12,286 bases of DNA from TCS-49 sp964442515. GTDB lineage: Bacteria; Campylobacterota; Campylobacteria; Campylobacterales; Sulfurovaceae. The stretch lies in contig CAYUAC010000058.1 in the NCBI GenBank assembly GCA_964442515.1, positions 1 through 12,286 of the forward strand, in the 5' to 3' direction. Below, piece by piece: positions 1 to 6,910 of this stretch. Every line of letters begins with the position of its first letter. Position 1 is the stretch's first letter. A model generated the notes under the pieces. The model saw only the letters and a program-made list of their open reading frames with translations, was not told the origin of the DNA and ran no database searches. Position numbers and translations under genes: made by a program.

Positions 1-915
1 GGCGAAATAACACAAAAAACCGATGTGAAAGAACAGTACGTCAAAGCCCTTTACCAAAAGGTTGACGCGCCGCTGTTTAAAAACAGTGATACGCGCATTG
101 CCGCGGATATTATGTTTGGTTCGACTTCAGATATCTACCCAAGGATTTTAAATGAGCTGCAGATTGAAAACGTGGTGCTTAACGGATACAAAGACGACCG
201 CCGTTTGACCAAACTGCCCTCTATGATCAAGCAGGCCCACCGCAATCTTTCCGATATCGTTAAAACAATGCGGCTTAACTGCGGTTTTTTGATCTATCCA
301 AACGGTCAAAAACTGCAAGCTATCAGTGACGAGGGTACGTTGGTGTATGATTATGAGCTTTTGCTGATAGTGCTGTGGCTTTTAAATGAGCTTAAGGCCA
401 AAGACGGTTATAAAGTCTTTTTGCCTGCGTGGGCACCTGATTTCATTGAGTTTGAAAACCTTTCTGTTACGCGAGGCAAGGTTGGTTCCTTGCAGGCAAA
501 AGAGATGGCGGGGTATGATCTGATCGCCACAACCGACGGGCACTTTTCATTTACCGAATTTGGTCTTAACAACGATGCGATCTTTGCCAGCGTGAAAATA
601 CTGCAGCTGCTGGTACAAAGCGGCAGTAAACTCAGCGAAATCGCCGACTCGCTGCCGATGTTTTGCTTTAAGGGAGAAAACGTCGCCTGCCCAAGCCACA
701 AAAAGGGGTTGATGATGCGACGGTTTTTGGAAGATGGCAAGGGTAAAAAAACAGCCTATGACGACGGCGTCAAGATTTGGCTTCAAGAGGATGAGTGGAT
801 CCTCATGGTACCAAGCCAAAACAGCGAGTTTTTGCATATCTACCTGCAGGCAAGAAGCGAAAACCGGGCCAATGAGATATTTTACAGTTATAAAAGCAAG
901 ATACAAAAGTGGTAA
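1..915 (+). CDS. Sugar nucleotidyltransferase/phosphomannomutase-type protein, 3' part (partial at left edge)
   Basis: The reading frame is open from base 1, and the first possible start (GTG at 25) has no ribosome binding site, so this is the C-terminal end (about 304 residues) of a longer protein. It resembles the phosphoglucomutase/phosphomannomutase (PGM/PMM) half of fused NDP-sugar pyrophosphorylase-PMM proteins. Visible segments are a mid-domain stretch (bases about 97-190), a second domain ending in SDEGTLVYDYELL, a third domain with TDGHFSFTEFGLNNDA (about 532-580) and a fourth with DGVKIW...HIYLQARSE (about 763-860). Two canonical catalytic features are absent: the metal loop DGDGDR is replaced by YPNGQK (295-312), and the phosphate loop RPSGTEP by VPSQNSEF (808-831). 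The domain may therefore be structural or regulatory. The expected upstream nucleotidyltransferase half is inferred, not seen. The stop lies 3 bases before the next GTG start, implying co-transcription. Confidence 0.7.
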   Translation, partial: GEITQKTDVKEQYVKALYQKVDAPLFKNSDTRIAADIMFGSTSDIYPRILNELQIENVVLNGYKDDRRLTKLPSMIKQAHRNLSDIVKTMRLNCGFLIYPNGQKLQAISDEGTLVYDYELLLIVLWLLNELKAKDGYKVFLPAWAPDFIEFENLSVTRGKVGSLQAKEMAGYDLIATTDGHFSFTEFGLNNDAIFASVKILQLLVQSGSKLSEIADSLPMFCFKGENVACPSHKKGLMMRRFLEDGKGKKTAYDDGVKIWLQEDEWILMVPSQNSEFLHIYLQARSENRANEIFYSYKSKIQKW

Positions 916-918
916 ACC

Positions 919-2985
919 GTGGCTAAAACGCTGTACCTTTCATTTTTGTGGCATATGCACCAGCCTTACTACAGAGATGACCTTGAAGGCAAGACGCTCA
1001 TGCCCTGGGTCTTTTTGCACGCGATCAAGGATTACCACGAAATTCCGTGGTATCTCAGCAGATACCCGGGGCTTAAAGCCACGTTTAATCTTGTACCCTC
1101 ACTTATGTATCAACTGCAGCGCTATATTGAGGGCAGCGCCAATGATATGCTGCTTGAAATATTTCGCAAAGATGTTTCGATCCTAAGCGAGGATGAAAAA
1201 GAGATACTGAGCAGTTACCTGTTTTTGGCTAATGAAAAAAATATGATTACGCCGCTGCCACGCTATAACCATCTCTATCGCGAGTTTCAAAACAGCCAGG
1301 AGACAATTGCGGCGTTTTCAAATCAGCAGATTTTGGATACGCAGATGCTGTTTTTGCTCTCGTGGTGCGGCAATTATCTGCGCCAAAACAGTGAGTTTGT
1401 CGCTTCAATGATCCAAAAGGGCAGGGAGTACAGCCACACCGACAAGATGGTGCTTCTTGACACGCTTACGCAGTTTTTAAAGGCCATCGTACCGCTGTAT
1501 GCACAGATGGGAAAAAGCGGGCAGATAGCACTGTGTACAACGCCGTATTACCACCCGATCCTGCCGCTGCTTTTGGATAAAAAAAGTGCGCTTGAGGCCA
1601 GAGAAAAAACGCCGATGCCAGAGTGCAGCCATGATCTGAGTGCCTTTGCCGGCAAGCAGGTAGAAGATGCCATAGCGTATTTTACATCCACTTTTGGCAA
1701 AGCACCTCAGGGCTTTTGGCCCTCTGAGGGCAGTGTAAGTATGCAAACGGCCCGTCTGCTTGCTAAAAACGGCATCAAATGGTGCTGCAGCGATGAAGAT
1801 ATCTTGTTTCATACCCTCGGTGACGATTCGCGTAGCAATCTGTACAGCAATTATACGCTGCGCTTTGGGCAGGAGGCTGTTGATATTCGTTTTCGCGACC
1901 GGCACCTAAGCGATATGATCGGCTTTGAATTTAGCAACCAAGACCCCCTTCACGCCGTCAGGCAGTTTATGGACCATCTTAAAGCTATTTATGAAAACAG
2001 CAGCGAAAGCCCGCTGGTAAACGTGATCTTAGACGGCGAAAACGCGTGGGAGTTTTACCCGCAAAACGCTCAAATGTTTTTTGATACGTTGTATAAAGAG
2101 TTAGCAAACGCGCCGTGGCTGCAGACGGTGACAATGGATGAAATCAGTCAAAACGAGCATATCAGAACAAAACAGTTGCAACATCTCTCAAGCGGCAGCT
2201 GGATAGGGGGCAATTTTGATATCTGGATCGGTCATGAGGAGAAAAACCGCGCGTGGGAACTGATCGATATGGCTTATGGCGATTATGCCAAAAATAAAGC
2301 AAGTCTTGGGAAGCAAACACAAAAGCAGATCGAGCGTGAACTGATGATTGCTATGGGCAGTGACTGGTTTTGGTGGTACGGTGATGATCATTATACCTCA
2401 CTTAAGGGCGAATTTGATATGCTCTTTCGCAAACACTTGATCAATGTCTACAGCCTTATGCAAAGACAGCTGCCCCAGGCTGTGGCAACGCCTATTATTA
2501 AAAACAAGCCGCAAAACAGATTTCATACCAAGCCAAAGTCTTATATTACACCAAAGATTGACGGCAGGGATACCAACTATTTTGACTGGCTGGATGCGAG
2601 CAGGATTGATTTGAAAAAAGAGTTTTCAGCTATGGACGCAAAGCAAAACATCGTCTCAGTCCTTCGCTACGGTTATGATGAGAGCTTTTTTTATCTGCTG
2701 TTTGAGGGTGATTTTAAGCATGTGGGGCCAGAATATTCGCTGGTGGTGTATCTGGATCAAAAGGCTCATACATTTACTTTAAACAAAGGTTCGTGCCGCA
2801 AAAACGGCTGTACTGTCTGTTTTGAAAACGCCATAGAGTTGAAAATACCGCGAAAAGTGTATGATACCCAGATAGAGTTTGGTTTTGAGCTGTATAAAAG
2901 CCAACAAAAGGTACAATTTTTCCCGATATATTCGGATTTTACCGTGTCCTTTGACCCGTTGTCGCTGACACGGTGGTATGTATAG
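919..2985 (+). CDS. GH57 alpha-amylase-like glycoside hydrolase (COG1449 type)
   Basis: This 688-residue protein is probably a cytoplasmic retaining alpha-glucan hydrolase or glucanotransferase, as no signal peptide is visible. The GH57 conserved regions are present in order: H12-M-H14-Q-P at the extreme N-terminus; GFWPSEG with candidate nucleophile E270; ILDGENAWEF with candidate acid/base D372; GSWIGGNFDIWIG near residue 425; and SDWFWWYGDDH at 481-491. The last is typical of the amylase/amylopullulanase branch rather than the branching-enzyme branch. A C-terminal beta-rich domain follows from about residue 545. Length is usual for the group. The GTG start is chosen because the GH57 fold begins about ten residues before HMHQP; it has no clear Shine-Dalgarno and lies 3 bases after the upstream stop, so translational coupling is likely. 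Its glycogen-cluster position suggests it trims or hydrolyses glycogen. Exact specificity (amylase, debranching, glucanotransferase) cannot be read from sequence. Confidence 0.88.
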   Translation: MAKTLYLSFLWHMHQPYYRDDLEGKTLMPWVFLHAIKDYHEIPWYLSRYPGLKATFNLVPSLMYQLQRYIEGSANDMLLEIFRKDVSILSEDEKEILSSYLFLANEKNMITPLPRYNHLYREFQNSQETIAAFSNQQILDTQMLFLLSWCGNYLRQNSEFVASMIQKGREYSHTDKMVLLDTLTQFLKAIVPLYAQMGKSGQIALCTTPYYHPILPLLLDKKSALEAREKTPMPECSHDLSAFAGKQVEDAIAYFTSTFGKAPQGFWPSEGSVSMQTARLLAKNGIKWCCSDEDILFHTLGDDSRSNLYSNYTLRFGQEAVDIRFRDRHLSDMIGFEFSNQDPLHAVRQFMDHLKAIYENSSESPLVNVILDGENAWEFYPQNAQMFFDTLYKELANAPWLQTVTMDEISQNEHIRTKQLQHLSSGSWIGGNFDIWIGHEEKNRAWELIDMAYGDYAKNKASLGKQTQKQIERELMIAMGSDWFWWYGDDHYTSLKGEFDMLFRKHLINVYSLMQRQLPQAVATPIIKNKPQNRFHTKPKSYITPKIDGRDTNYFDWLDASRIDLKKEFSAMDAKQNIVSVLRYGYDESFFYLLFEGDFKHVGPEYSLVVYLDQKAHTFTLNKGSCRKNGCTVCFENAIELKIPRKVYDTQIEFGFELYKSQQKVQFFPIYSDFTVSFDPLSLTRWYV

Positions 2986-2997
2986 GAGTAGAATTTG
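2984..2997 (+). promoter_or_regulatory. Ribosome binding site deciding a TTG start for the galT-like gene
   Basis: AGGAG at 2984-2988 overlaps the stop codon of the GH57 gene and sits 6 bases before TTG at 2995. The first in-frame ATG (3004) would be 15 bases away, too far for efficient initiation. TTG is therefore the better start, adding three residues (M-S-Q) ahead of that methionine. Confidence 0.6.
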
Positions 2998-3984
2998 TCT
3001 CAAATGCGATATTGCAGAATAAGCGGCTGTGAAGTTATCTTTGCCCCCAAGCGGCTCAAGCGTCCCGAAAGTTTCGTTTCAGAGGTTGAGCGTATCGATG
3101 ATATACGCGGGTGTCCCTTTGAAAAGGGCAGGGAAGAGTATACGCCCCAGCAGATCGATAAAATAGAGGATGAAAACGGGTGGCGGTGCCGGGTGGTGCC
3201 TAATCTGTTTAACGCTCTTGGTATCGAAGAAAATCCGACGCTGCAAAAAGACGGCTTTTTTGAAAAAAGAGGGGGCTTTGGCGCCCATGAAGTGGTGATC
3301 GAGACGCCTGAACATACAAAGCAGATGTTTGATTTTGAAGCGCTGGATTTTGAGTATTACCTCACCCTGCTGCAGCGGCGCTGCGTTTCACTGAAAAAAG
3401 ACGTGAGACTGCGCTATATCAGTATCTTTAAAAACAGCGGCCAAAAAGCCGGAGCCAGCATGAGCCACAGCCACACTCAGATCATGGCCACAGCCAAGGT
3501 GCCCGCTGAGATCGCAAAGAAAATAGAATACAAACGAAGTTATTACAGACGCCATGAGCGCGCATTGATGGATGATTTGATCTATGATGAGAAAAAAAGC
3601 GCCAAACGCGTCGTGGATGAAAACGAGTCTTTTATCATGTACTGTCCGTATGCTTCACAGTTTGCGTTTGAAACAATGGTGGTCAATAAAAAGGGCTACA
3701 GCAGCTTTGAACAGCTCGATTTTAGCGATCTGCAAAGTCTTGGCGCGATTTTACAGCGGCTCTTTACGCGCTATAATGAGGTCCTTGGCCACTTTGCTTT
3801 TAATATGCTCTTTTTTACCGCGCCGGTGAATGAGCAAGAAAGTGACAGCAATCAGATATATCGCTTTTATATCCGCATCGTGCCCAGGCTGTACTACATG
3901 GCCGGCTTTGAACTGGCCACGGGGGTTCATATCAATACCGTGCTGCCCGAAGAAGCGGCAAAACAGCTGCGAGGGGAAGATTGA
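2995..3984 (+). CDS. galT: GalT-like hexose-1-phosphate nucleotidylyltransferase (HIT superfamily)
   Basis: This 329-residue protein has the GalT layout: an N-terminal CPF motif (C40), RVVPNLFNAL, GAHEVVIETPEH (H98), IFKNSGQKAGASMSHSHTQ with the catalytic H158-S-H160-T-Q162, and a C-terminal half with CPYASQFAFETMV. H160 is the expected nucleophile that is transiently nucleotidylated. GalT enzymes exchange UMP between UDP-glucose and galactose-1-phosphate; relatives act as ADP-glucose phosphorylases. In a glycogen cluster with no galactose genes, a role in ADP- or UDP-glucose turnover is at least as likely as galactose metabolism; this is inference. One oddity is that the usual CPFC zinc-site motif reads CPFE (E43), so one classical zinc ligand is replaced. 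Length is near the family norm. The TTG start follows the GH57 stop by 9 bases, and the stop codon overlaps the promoter of the toxin-antitoxin pair. Confidence 0.82.
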   Translation: MSQMRYCRISGCEVIFAPKRLKRPESFVSEVERIDDIRGCPFEKGREEYTPQQIDKIEDENGWRCRVVPNLFNALGIEENPTLQKDGFFEKRGGFGAHEVVIETPEHTKQMFDFEALDFEYYLTLLQRRCVSLKKDVRLRYISIFKNSGQKAGASMSHSHTQIMATAKVPAEIAKKIEYKRSYYRRHERALMDDLIYDEKKSAKRVVDENESFIMYCPYASQFAFETMVVNKKGYSSFEQLDFSDLQSLGAILQRLFTRYNEVLGHFAFNMLFFTAPVNEQESDSNQIYRFYIRIVPRLYYMAGFELATGVHINTVLPEEAAKQLRGED

Positions 3985-4029
3985 CTTTGGTATTTTTGTT
4001 GTGCTACAATGCAAATAGTATTGAAAGGA
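3981..4029 (+). promoter_or_regulatory. Promoter and ribosome binding site of the toxin-antitoxin pair
   Basis: TTGACT (3981-3986) and TACAAT (4005-4010) are separated by 18 bases and each match the sigma-70 consensus at 5 of 6 positions. The -35 element overlaps the galT stop codon. AAAGGA at 4024-4029 lies 7 bases before the ATG at 4037. An imperfect dyad with 5 of 6 arm pairs (CAATGC 4007-4012 and GTATTG 4018-4023) overlaps the -10 element and could be an antitoxin operator; that part is weak. Confidence 0.65.
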
Positions 4030-4036
4030 TTTTGAA

Positions 4037-4270
4037 ATGCAAAGTTTAACACTCAATGTCTCTGATCAAAATTACGAAGATGTACTGAAGTTTTTGAAAA
4101 GCTATCCAAAAGAAGAAATTAGTATAATTGATAAGTGCAATGTTCCCGATTTTGTAGTTCAAAGTGTAGATGAAGCAAAAAAAAGAGTTCATCATGCCGA
4201 ACAAAACGGTAAATACATTTCTCATGAAGTGTTGTGTAAAGAGATGGATGCGTTTATTGAATCGTTATGA
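4037..4270 (+). CDS. Type II antitoxin, putative (partner of RelE/ParE-type toxin)
   Basis: This 77-residue protein is encoded directly upstream of a RelE/ParE-like toxin and overlaps it by ATGA, the standard antitoxin-first arrangement. The N-terminal half (LTLNVSDQNYEDVLKFLKSY) may form the dimerisation or DNA-binding part. The C-terminal half (SVDEAKKRVHHAEQNGKYISHE, then EMDAFIESL) is a charged helical segment like the toxin-wrapping tails of RelB/Phd-type antitoxins. I do not assign a named antitoxin family with certainty. It would be expected to neutralise the toxin and repress its own promoter at 3981-4010. Hand-counted samples across the pair give about one third G+C, against about half in sampled neighbouring genes, suggesting horizontal acquisition. 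Confidence 0.75.
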   Translation: MQSLTLNVSDQNYEDVLKFLKSYPKEEISIIDKCNVPDFVVQSVDEAKKRVHHAEQNGKYISHEVLCKEMDAFIESL

Positions 4271-4539
4271 GAATTGTCTATGAAGAAAGCTTCAAAAATT
4301 CATTGAAAGAAATACTGCAGTTTATCGCAGAAGACAAGCAATTTGCAGCCAAAAAGTTCAATGACAATCTTTTGACTTCCCTAGGTGACTTGCAATATAA
4401 TCCAAAAATGTACAGAAAATCTTTTTATAGTGATGACGATGATTACCGGGATATGATTTTTAAAGGATACACCATCACTTACAAAGTTGAATATGATCAG
4501 ATCAAGGTTTTGGATATTTTTAAATGGAAAAACAGATAA
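4267..4539 (+). CDS. Type II toxin, RelE/ParE superfamily
   Basis: This 90-residue protein has the RelE/ParE pattern: an N-terminal strand (MRIVYEESF), two helices (about residues 9-45) and a C-terminal sheet YRDMIFKGYTITYKVEYDQIKVLDIFKW (about 57-87), with the usual alternation of hydrophobic residues and a terminal basic segment WKNR. RelE members cut mRNA on the ribosome, while ParE members poison DNA gyrase; sequence alone does not decide which applies. The ATG overlaps the antitoxin stop (ATGA). The DDDD run at about 56-59 just before the sheet is unusual but leaves the fold pattern intact. The frame is intact, so the toxin is probably functional and needs its antitoxin. Confidence 0.82.
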   Translation: MRIVYEESFKNSLKEILQFIAEDKQFAAKKFNDNLLTSLGDLQYNPKMYRKSFYSDDDDYRDMIFKGYTITYKVEYDQIKVLDIFKWKNR

Positions 4540-4580
4540 AACAAGTTTAACACCTTTTTTTTAAATCATTTCTTCTTGTC

Positions 4581-4596
4581 ACAAATAACAATTTGT
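4581..4596. repeat. Perfect inverted repeat upstream of glgA
   Basis: ACAAAT (4581-4586), a 4-base centre AACA, and ATTTGT (4591-4596) form a perfect 6-bp palindrome in the 125-base gap before glgA. The arms extend outward with partial symmetry: TTGT at 4576-4579, and ACAA at 4599-4602 with one extra base between. It lies about 35 bases upstream of the candidate -10 element, where an activator or repressor could bind. No T-run follows it, so it is not a terminator. Function is unproven. Confidence 0.4.
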
Positions 4597-4631
4597 AAAC
4601 AATACCGCTTTTTTCCGCCCCCGCATTTAGA

Positions 4632-4658
4632 TAAAATACTCCTATTTCCTATCAAGGA
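4632..4658 (+). promoter_or_regulatory. Candidate glgA operon promoter (-10) and ribosome binding site
   Basis: TAAAAT at 4632-4637, preceded by TTTAGA, resembles the A/T-rich extended -10 elements common in Campylobacterota, where the -35 is often poor; none is obvious here. AAGGA at 4654-4658 lies 6 bases before the glgA ATG. Together with the preceding palindrome this suggests that glgA and its downstream genes are transcribed from here, independently of the toxin-antitoxin pair. Confidence 0.45.
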
Positions 4659-4664
4659 TACATA

Positions 4665-6074
4665 ATGATTCTTTTTGCCGCAAGCGAGATTTATCCCTAC
4701 GCCAAAACCGGCGGGTTGGCTGATGTCGCTCACGCTCTTCCTGGCGCGCTTTCAAAAACACTGCCCGTAGCGTCTGTAATGCCGCTATACCATGACGTGG
4801 ATAGAACAAAGCATGCCATCACCGATACCGGATACAGTTTTGATGTGCTCTTGCAAGATGTTGCACACCAAGTTGATATTTTTATCGATACAAAAACCCA
4901 AACATACTTTCTGTACAACCCTATTTTGTGCGACCGGCAGGGGCTGTATTTTGACGCATACGGCGAGTTTGGCGATAACGATCTGCGCTTTGGTATTTTT
5001 AATTACGCCATCTTGCAAATGATAGAAGTGCTTGATCTGCCTATAACCACGCTGCATCTCAATGACTGGCAAACGGCACTTGCCGCGCTTTTAAGTAAAG
5101 ATAAGCTTGATAAACCCTATAAGGTGATCCTTACCATTCACAATCTGGCGTATCAGGGGGTGTTTGACAAAGCCGCGATGGGAGCGCTCGAACTTGACTG
5201 GCACCGGTATTTTAAACCCGAGATTATGGAGTATTATGATAATGTCAACTTTTTAAAAGCCGGCATCTATTACTGTGACGAGCTGACTACCGTGAGCCAA
5301 ACCTATGCCAAACAGATCCAGACGCCTGAATTTGGCTGTGATCTGCAGGATATGCTTGCAAGACATTCGGACAAACTCAAAGGCATTACCAACGGTATCA
5401 GCTACGAAGTATTTGATCCAGGCAGCGATGACGCGCTGTATGTGGGGTATGACAGCAGTCATTATTATAAAAAAGAATATAACAAGAAAAAGCTTTGCAA
5501 AGCATATGGGCTGAAGCGTTCAAAAAGGCCTTTATTTGTTTTTATCGGCCGGTTGACACCGCAAAAAGGCATAGAACTGCTGCTTGAAAACATACCAAAG
5601 CTTGCCCGGCTGGAAGCCAATTTTTTCATCCTTGGCAGCGGTGATGAAGCGTATAACGCAAAATTTACGTCTTTTGGGAAGCGCTATGAGAATATCAATA
5701 TTACCGTCGGCTATGATGAAACGCTATCCAGAAGACTTTATGCCGCGGCGGATTTCTTGCTGATGCCTTCAATCTTTGAACCGTGCGGGCTCAATCAGAT
5801 GATAGCTATGCATTACGGCACTGTGCCCATTGTTACCGACACCGGCGGGCTGGCCGATACGGTGACAGACTATGGGGCAGAACAATCCGGTGATAATAGC
5901 GGGACCGGGATCGTGATGGAGCGTATCGACGCCGAGGAACTTTTTACAGCCACGGCCAGAGCCCTGGCACTGTATGGACTCAAAAAACGCCGCGAAAAAC
6001 TGGCCAAAGCGAATATGCGCCTGGATTTTTCATGGGACAAACGCGCCAAAAAATACATAAGCCTGTACCGATGA
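4665..6074 (+). CDS. glgA: Glycogen synthase GlgA (GT5)
   Basis: This 469-residue protein transfers glucose from a nucleotide sugar, normally ADP-glucose in bacteria, to the non-reducing end of alpha-1,4-glucan in the cytoplasm. It starts SEIYPYAKTGGLADV, with K14-T-G-G-L the ADP-glucose binding motif of GT5 synthases. Further landmarks are LHLNDWQTAL, TIHNLAYQGVF, GITNGISYEVFDP, FIGRLTPQKGIELL at the start of the C-terminal Rossmann domain, and SIFEPCGLNQMIAM with catalytic E372 and C374-G-L-N-Q, followed by VPIVTDTGGLADTV. Length is close to the E. coli enzyme (477). The start is supported by AAGGA 6 bases upstream and by the KTGG motif lying at the N-terminus as in the family. The stop overlaps the next ATG (ATGA at 6071). 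Confidence 0.96.
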   Translation: MILFAASEIYPYAKTGGLADVAHALPGALSKTLPVASVMPLYHDVDRTKHAITDTGYSFDVLLQDVAHQVDIFIDTKTQTYFLYNPILCDRQGLYFDAYGEFGDNDLRFGIFNYAILQMIEVLDLPITTLHLNDWQTALAALLSKDKLDKPYKVILTIHNLAYQGVFDKAAMGALELDWHRYFKPEIMEYYDNVNFLKAGIYYCDELTTVSQTYAKQIQTPEFGCDLQDMLARHSDKLKGITNGISYEVFDPGSDDALYVGYDSSHYYKKEYNKKKLCKAYGLKRSKRPLFVFIGRLTPQKGIELLLENIPKLARLEANFFILGSGDEAYNAKFTSFGKRYENINITVGYDETLSRRLYAAADFLLMPSIFEPCGLNQMIAMHYGTVPIVTDTGGLADTVTDYGAEQSGDNSGTGIVMERIDAEELFTATARALALYGLKKRREKLAKANMRLDFSWDKRAKKYISLYR

Positions 6075-6910
6075 AGCACCTGCTTATTGACTACGGAGGA
6101 ACTTTTTTTCGCTACGCCGTGGTCAGTGATCTTACCTGGCGGCTGCATCCGGGCCGGATACAAAAGTTACAAACAAAACAGATCGATATAGAACGCTTTT
6201 TGGCTCAACACATTGATCAACAAACCGCTTCGGTACGTATTGCTTTTGCCGGGCAGGTACAAAAGGGCAAAATCCTTTCTTCGCCAAATACCGGGGCAGG
6301 TGCCGTTGATCTTGCCGCCGTGGTCAAAAAATGCAACCCCGCTACCGGGTTGTATCTTGATAATGATCTCAACTGTGCCGCAAGAGCCGAATACGCCGCG
6401 AATAAACACGACCATCTGCTGGTTTTGTATCTTGGCACCGGCCTTGGCGGTGCGTTTGTGCACGGGGGCCGGGTTCTTGCCGGAGCAAATGCCCTGGGTG
6501 TGGAGATCGGTCATATTCCGTATAAAAAAACACCTTTTCATTGCGCCTGCGGACGGGATGACTGCGTGGAACTTAGCTGCGGGGGAGAAGCGATCAAAAA
6601 ATGGTGTAACCGTTTTGATATCAACTTTGCGTATACTGGATTAAAGCAGCTGCAACAAGCCCGCAGCGAAGCTGCAAACACAATAGTCCAAAACGTTTAT
6701 GAAGCCCTTTCACACGCTTTGCAGACTGCGCTGGCACTGTTTGATCCGGGCAGAGTAGTCCTTGGAGGCAGCGTATTTACGCACAACTTAGATCTTGTTG
6801 AATTTTGCCGCAAAGAGTGTGAAAAAAGCCCGTTTGCGCGGCACAGAAAGATCCAGATTGTACAATCCACTCTGCAAGAGGGCAGCTTAGAAGGGACAAG
6901 GTATTTGTAA
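6071..6910 (+). CDS. glk: ROK-family glucokinase
   Basis: This 279-residue cytoplasmic kinase probably converts free glucose to glucose-6-phosphate with ATP. It has the N-terminal phosphate loop D7-Y-G-G-T; LDNDLN with catalytic base D99; GTGLGG at 122-127; the sugar-binding E145-I-G-H148 motif; and the ROK zinc motif C158-A-C-G-R-D-D-C165-V-E. An open frame extends upstream to a start at 6032, but ATG at 6071 is preferred because the phosphate loop then falls at residues 7-11 as in the family and the ATG overlaps the glgA stop. Sugar specificity is not proven; ROK kinases also use mannose, fructose or N-acetyl sugars. The glycogen setting favours glucose released by the GH57 hydrolase. The stop TAA directly abuts the next ATG. 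Confidence 0.88.
   Translation: MKHLLIDYGGTFFRYAVVSDLTWRLHPGRIQKLQTKQIDIERFLAQHIDQQTASVRIAFAGQVQKGKILSSPNTGAGAVDLAAVVKKCNPATGLYLDNDLNCAARAEYAANKHDHLLVLYLGTGLGGAFVHGGRVLAGANALGVEIGHIPYKKTPFHCACGRDDCVELSCGGEAIKKWCNRFDINFAYTGLKQLQQARSEAANTIVQNVYEALSHALQTALALFDPGRVVLGGSVFTHNLDLVEFCRKECEKSPFARHRKIQIVQSTLQEGSLEGTRYL

Noticed and set aside
25..27. GTG at 25 as the start of the first gene.
   Set aside because: The frame is open to base 1, there is no ribosome binding site before it, and the homologous domain extends upstream. The gene is treated as cut by the window edge.
4541..4579. Possible terminator after the toxin gene: an 8-base T-run (4555-4562) with ACAAG at 4541-4545 and CTTGT at 4575-4579.
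   Set aside because: The T-run lies in the loop rather than after a stem, the arms are short and A/T-rich, and no G+C-rich hairpin precedes the Ts. Not a convincing intrinsic terminator.
6032..6070. Extended N-terminus of the ROK kinase starting at 6032.
   Set aside because: It would overlap the conserved glgA 3' end by over 40 bases and put 13 extra residues before the phosphate loop. ATG at 6071 with ATGA coupling is better.
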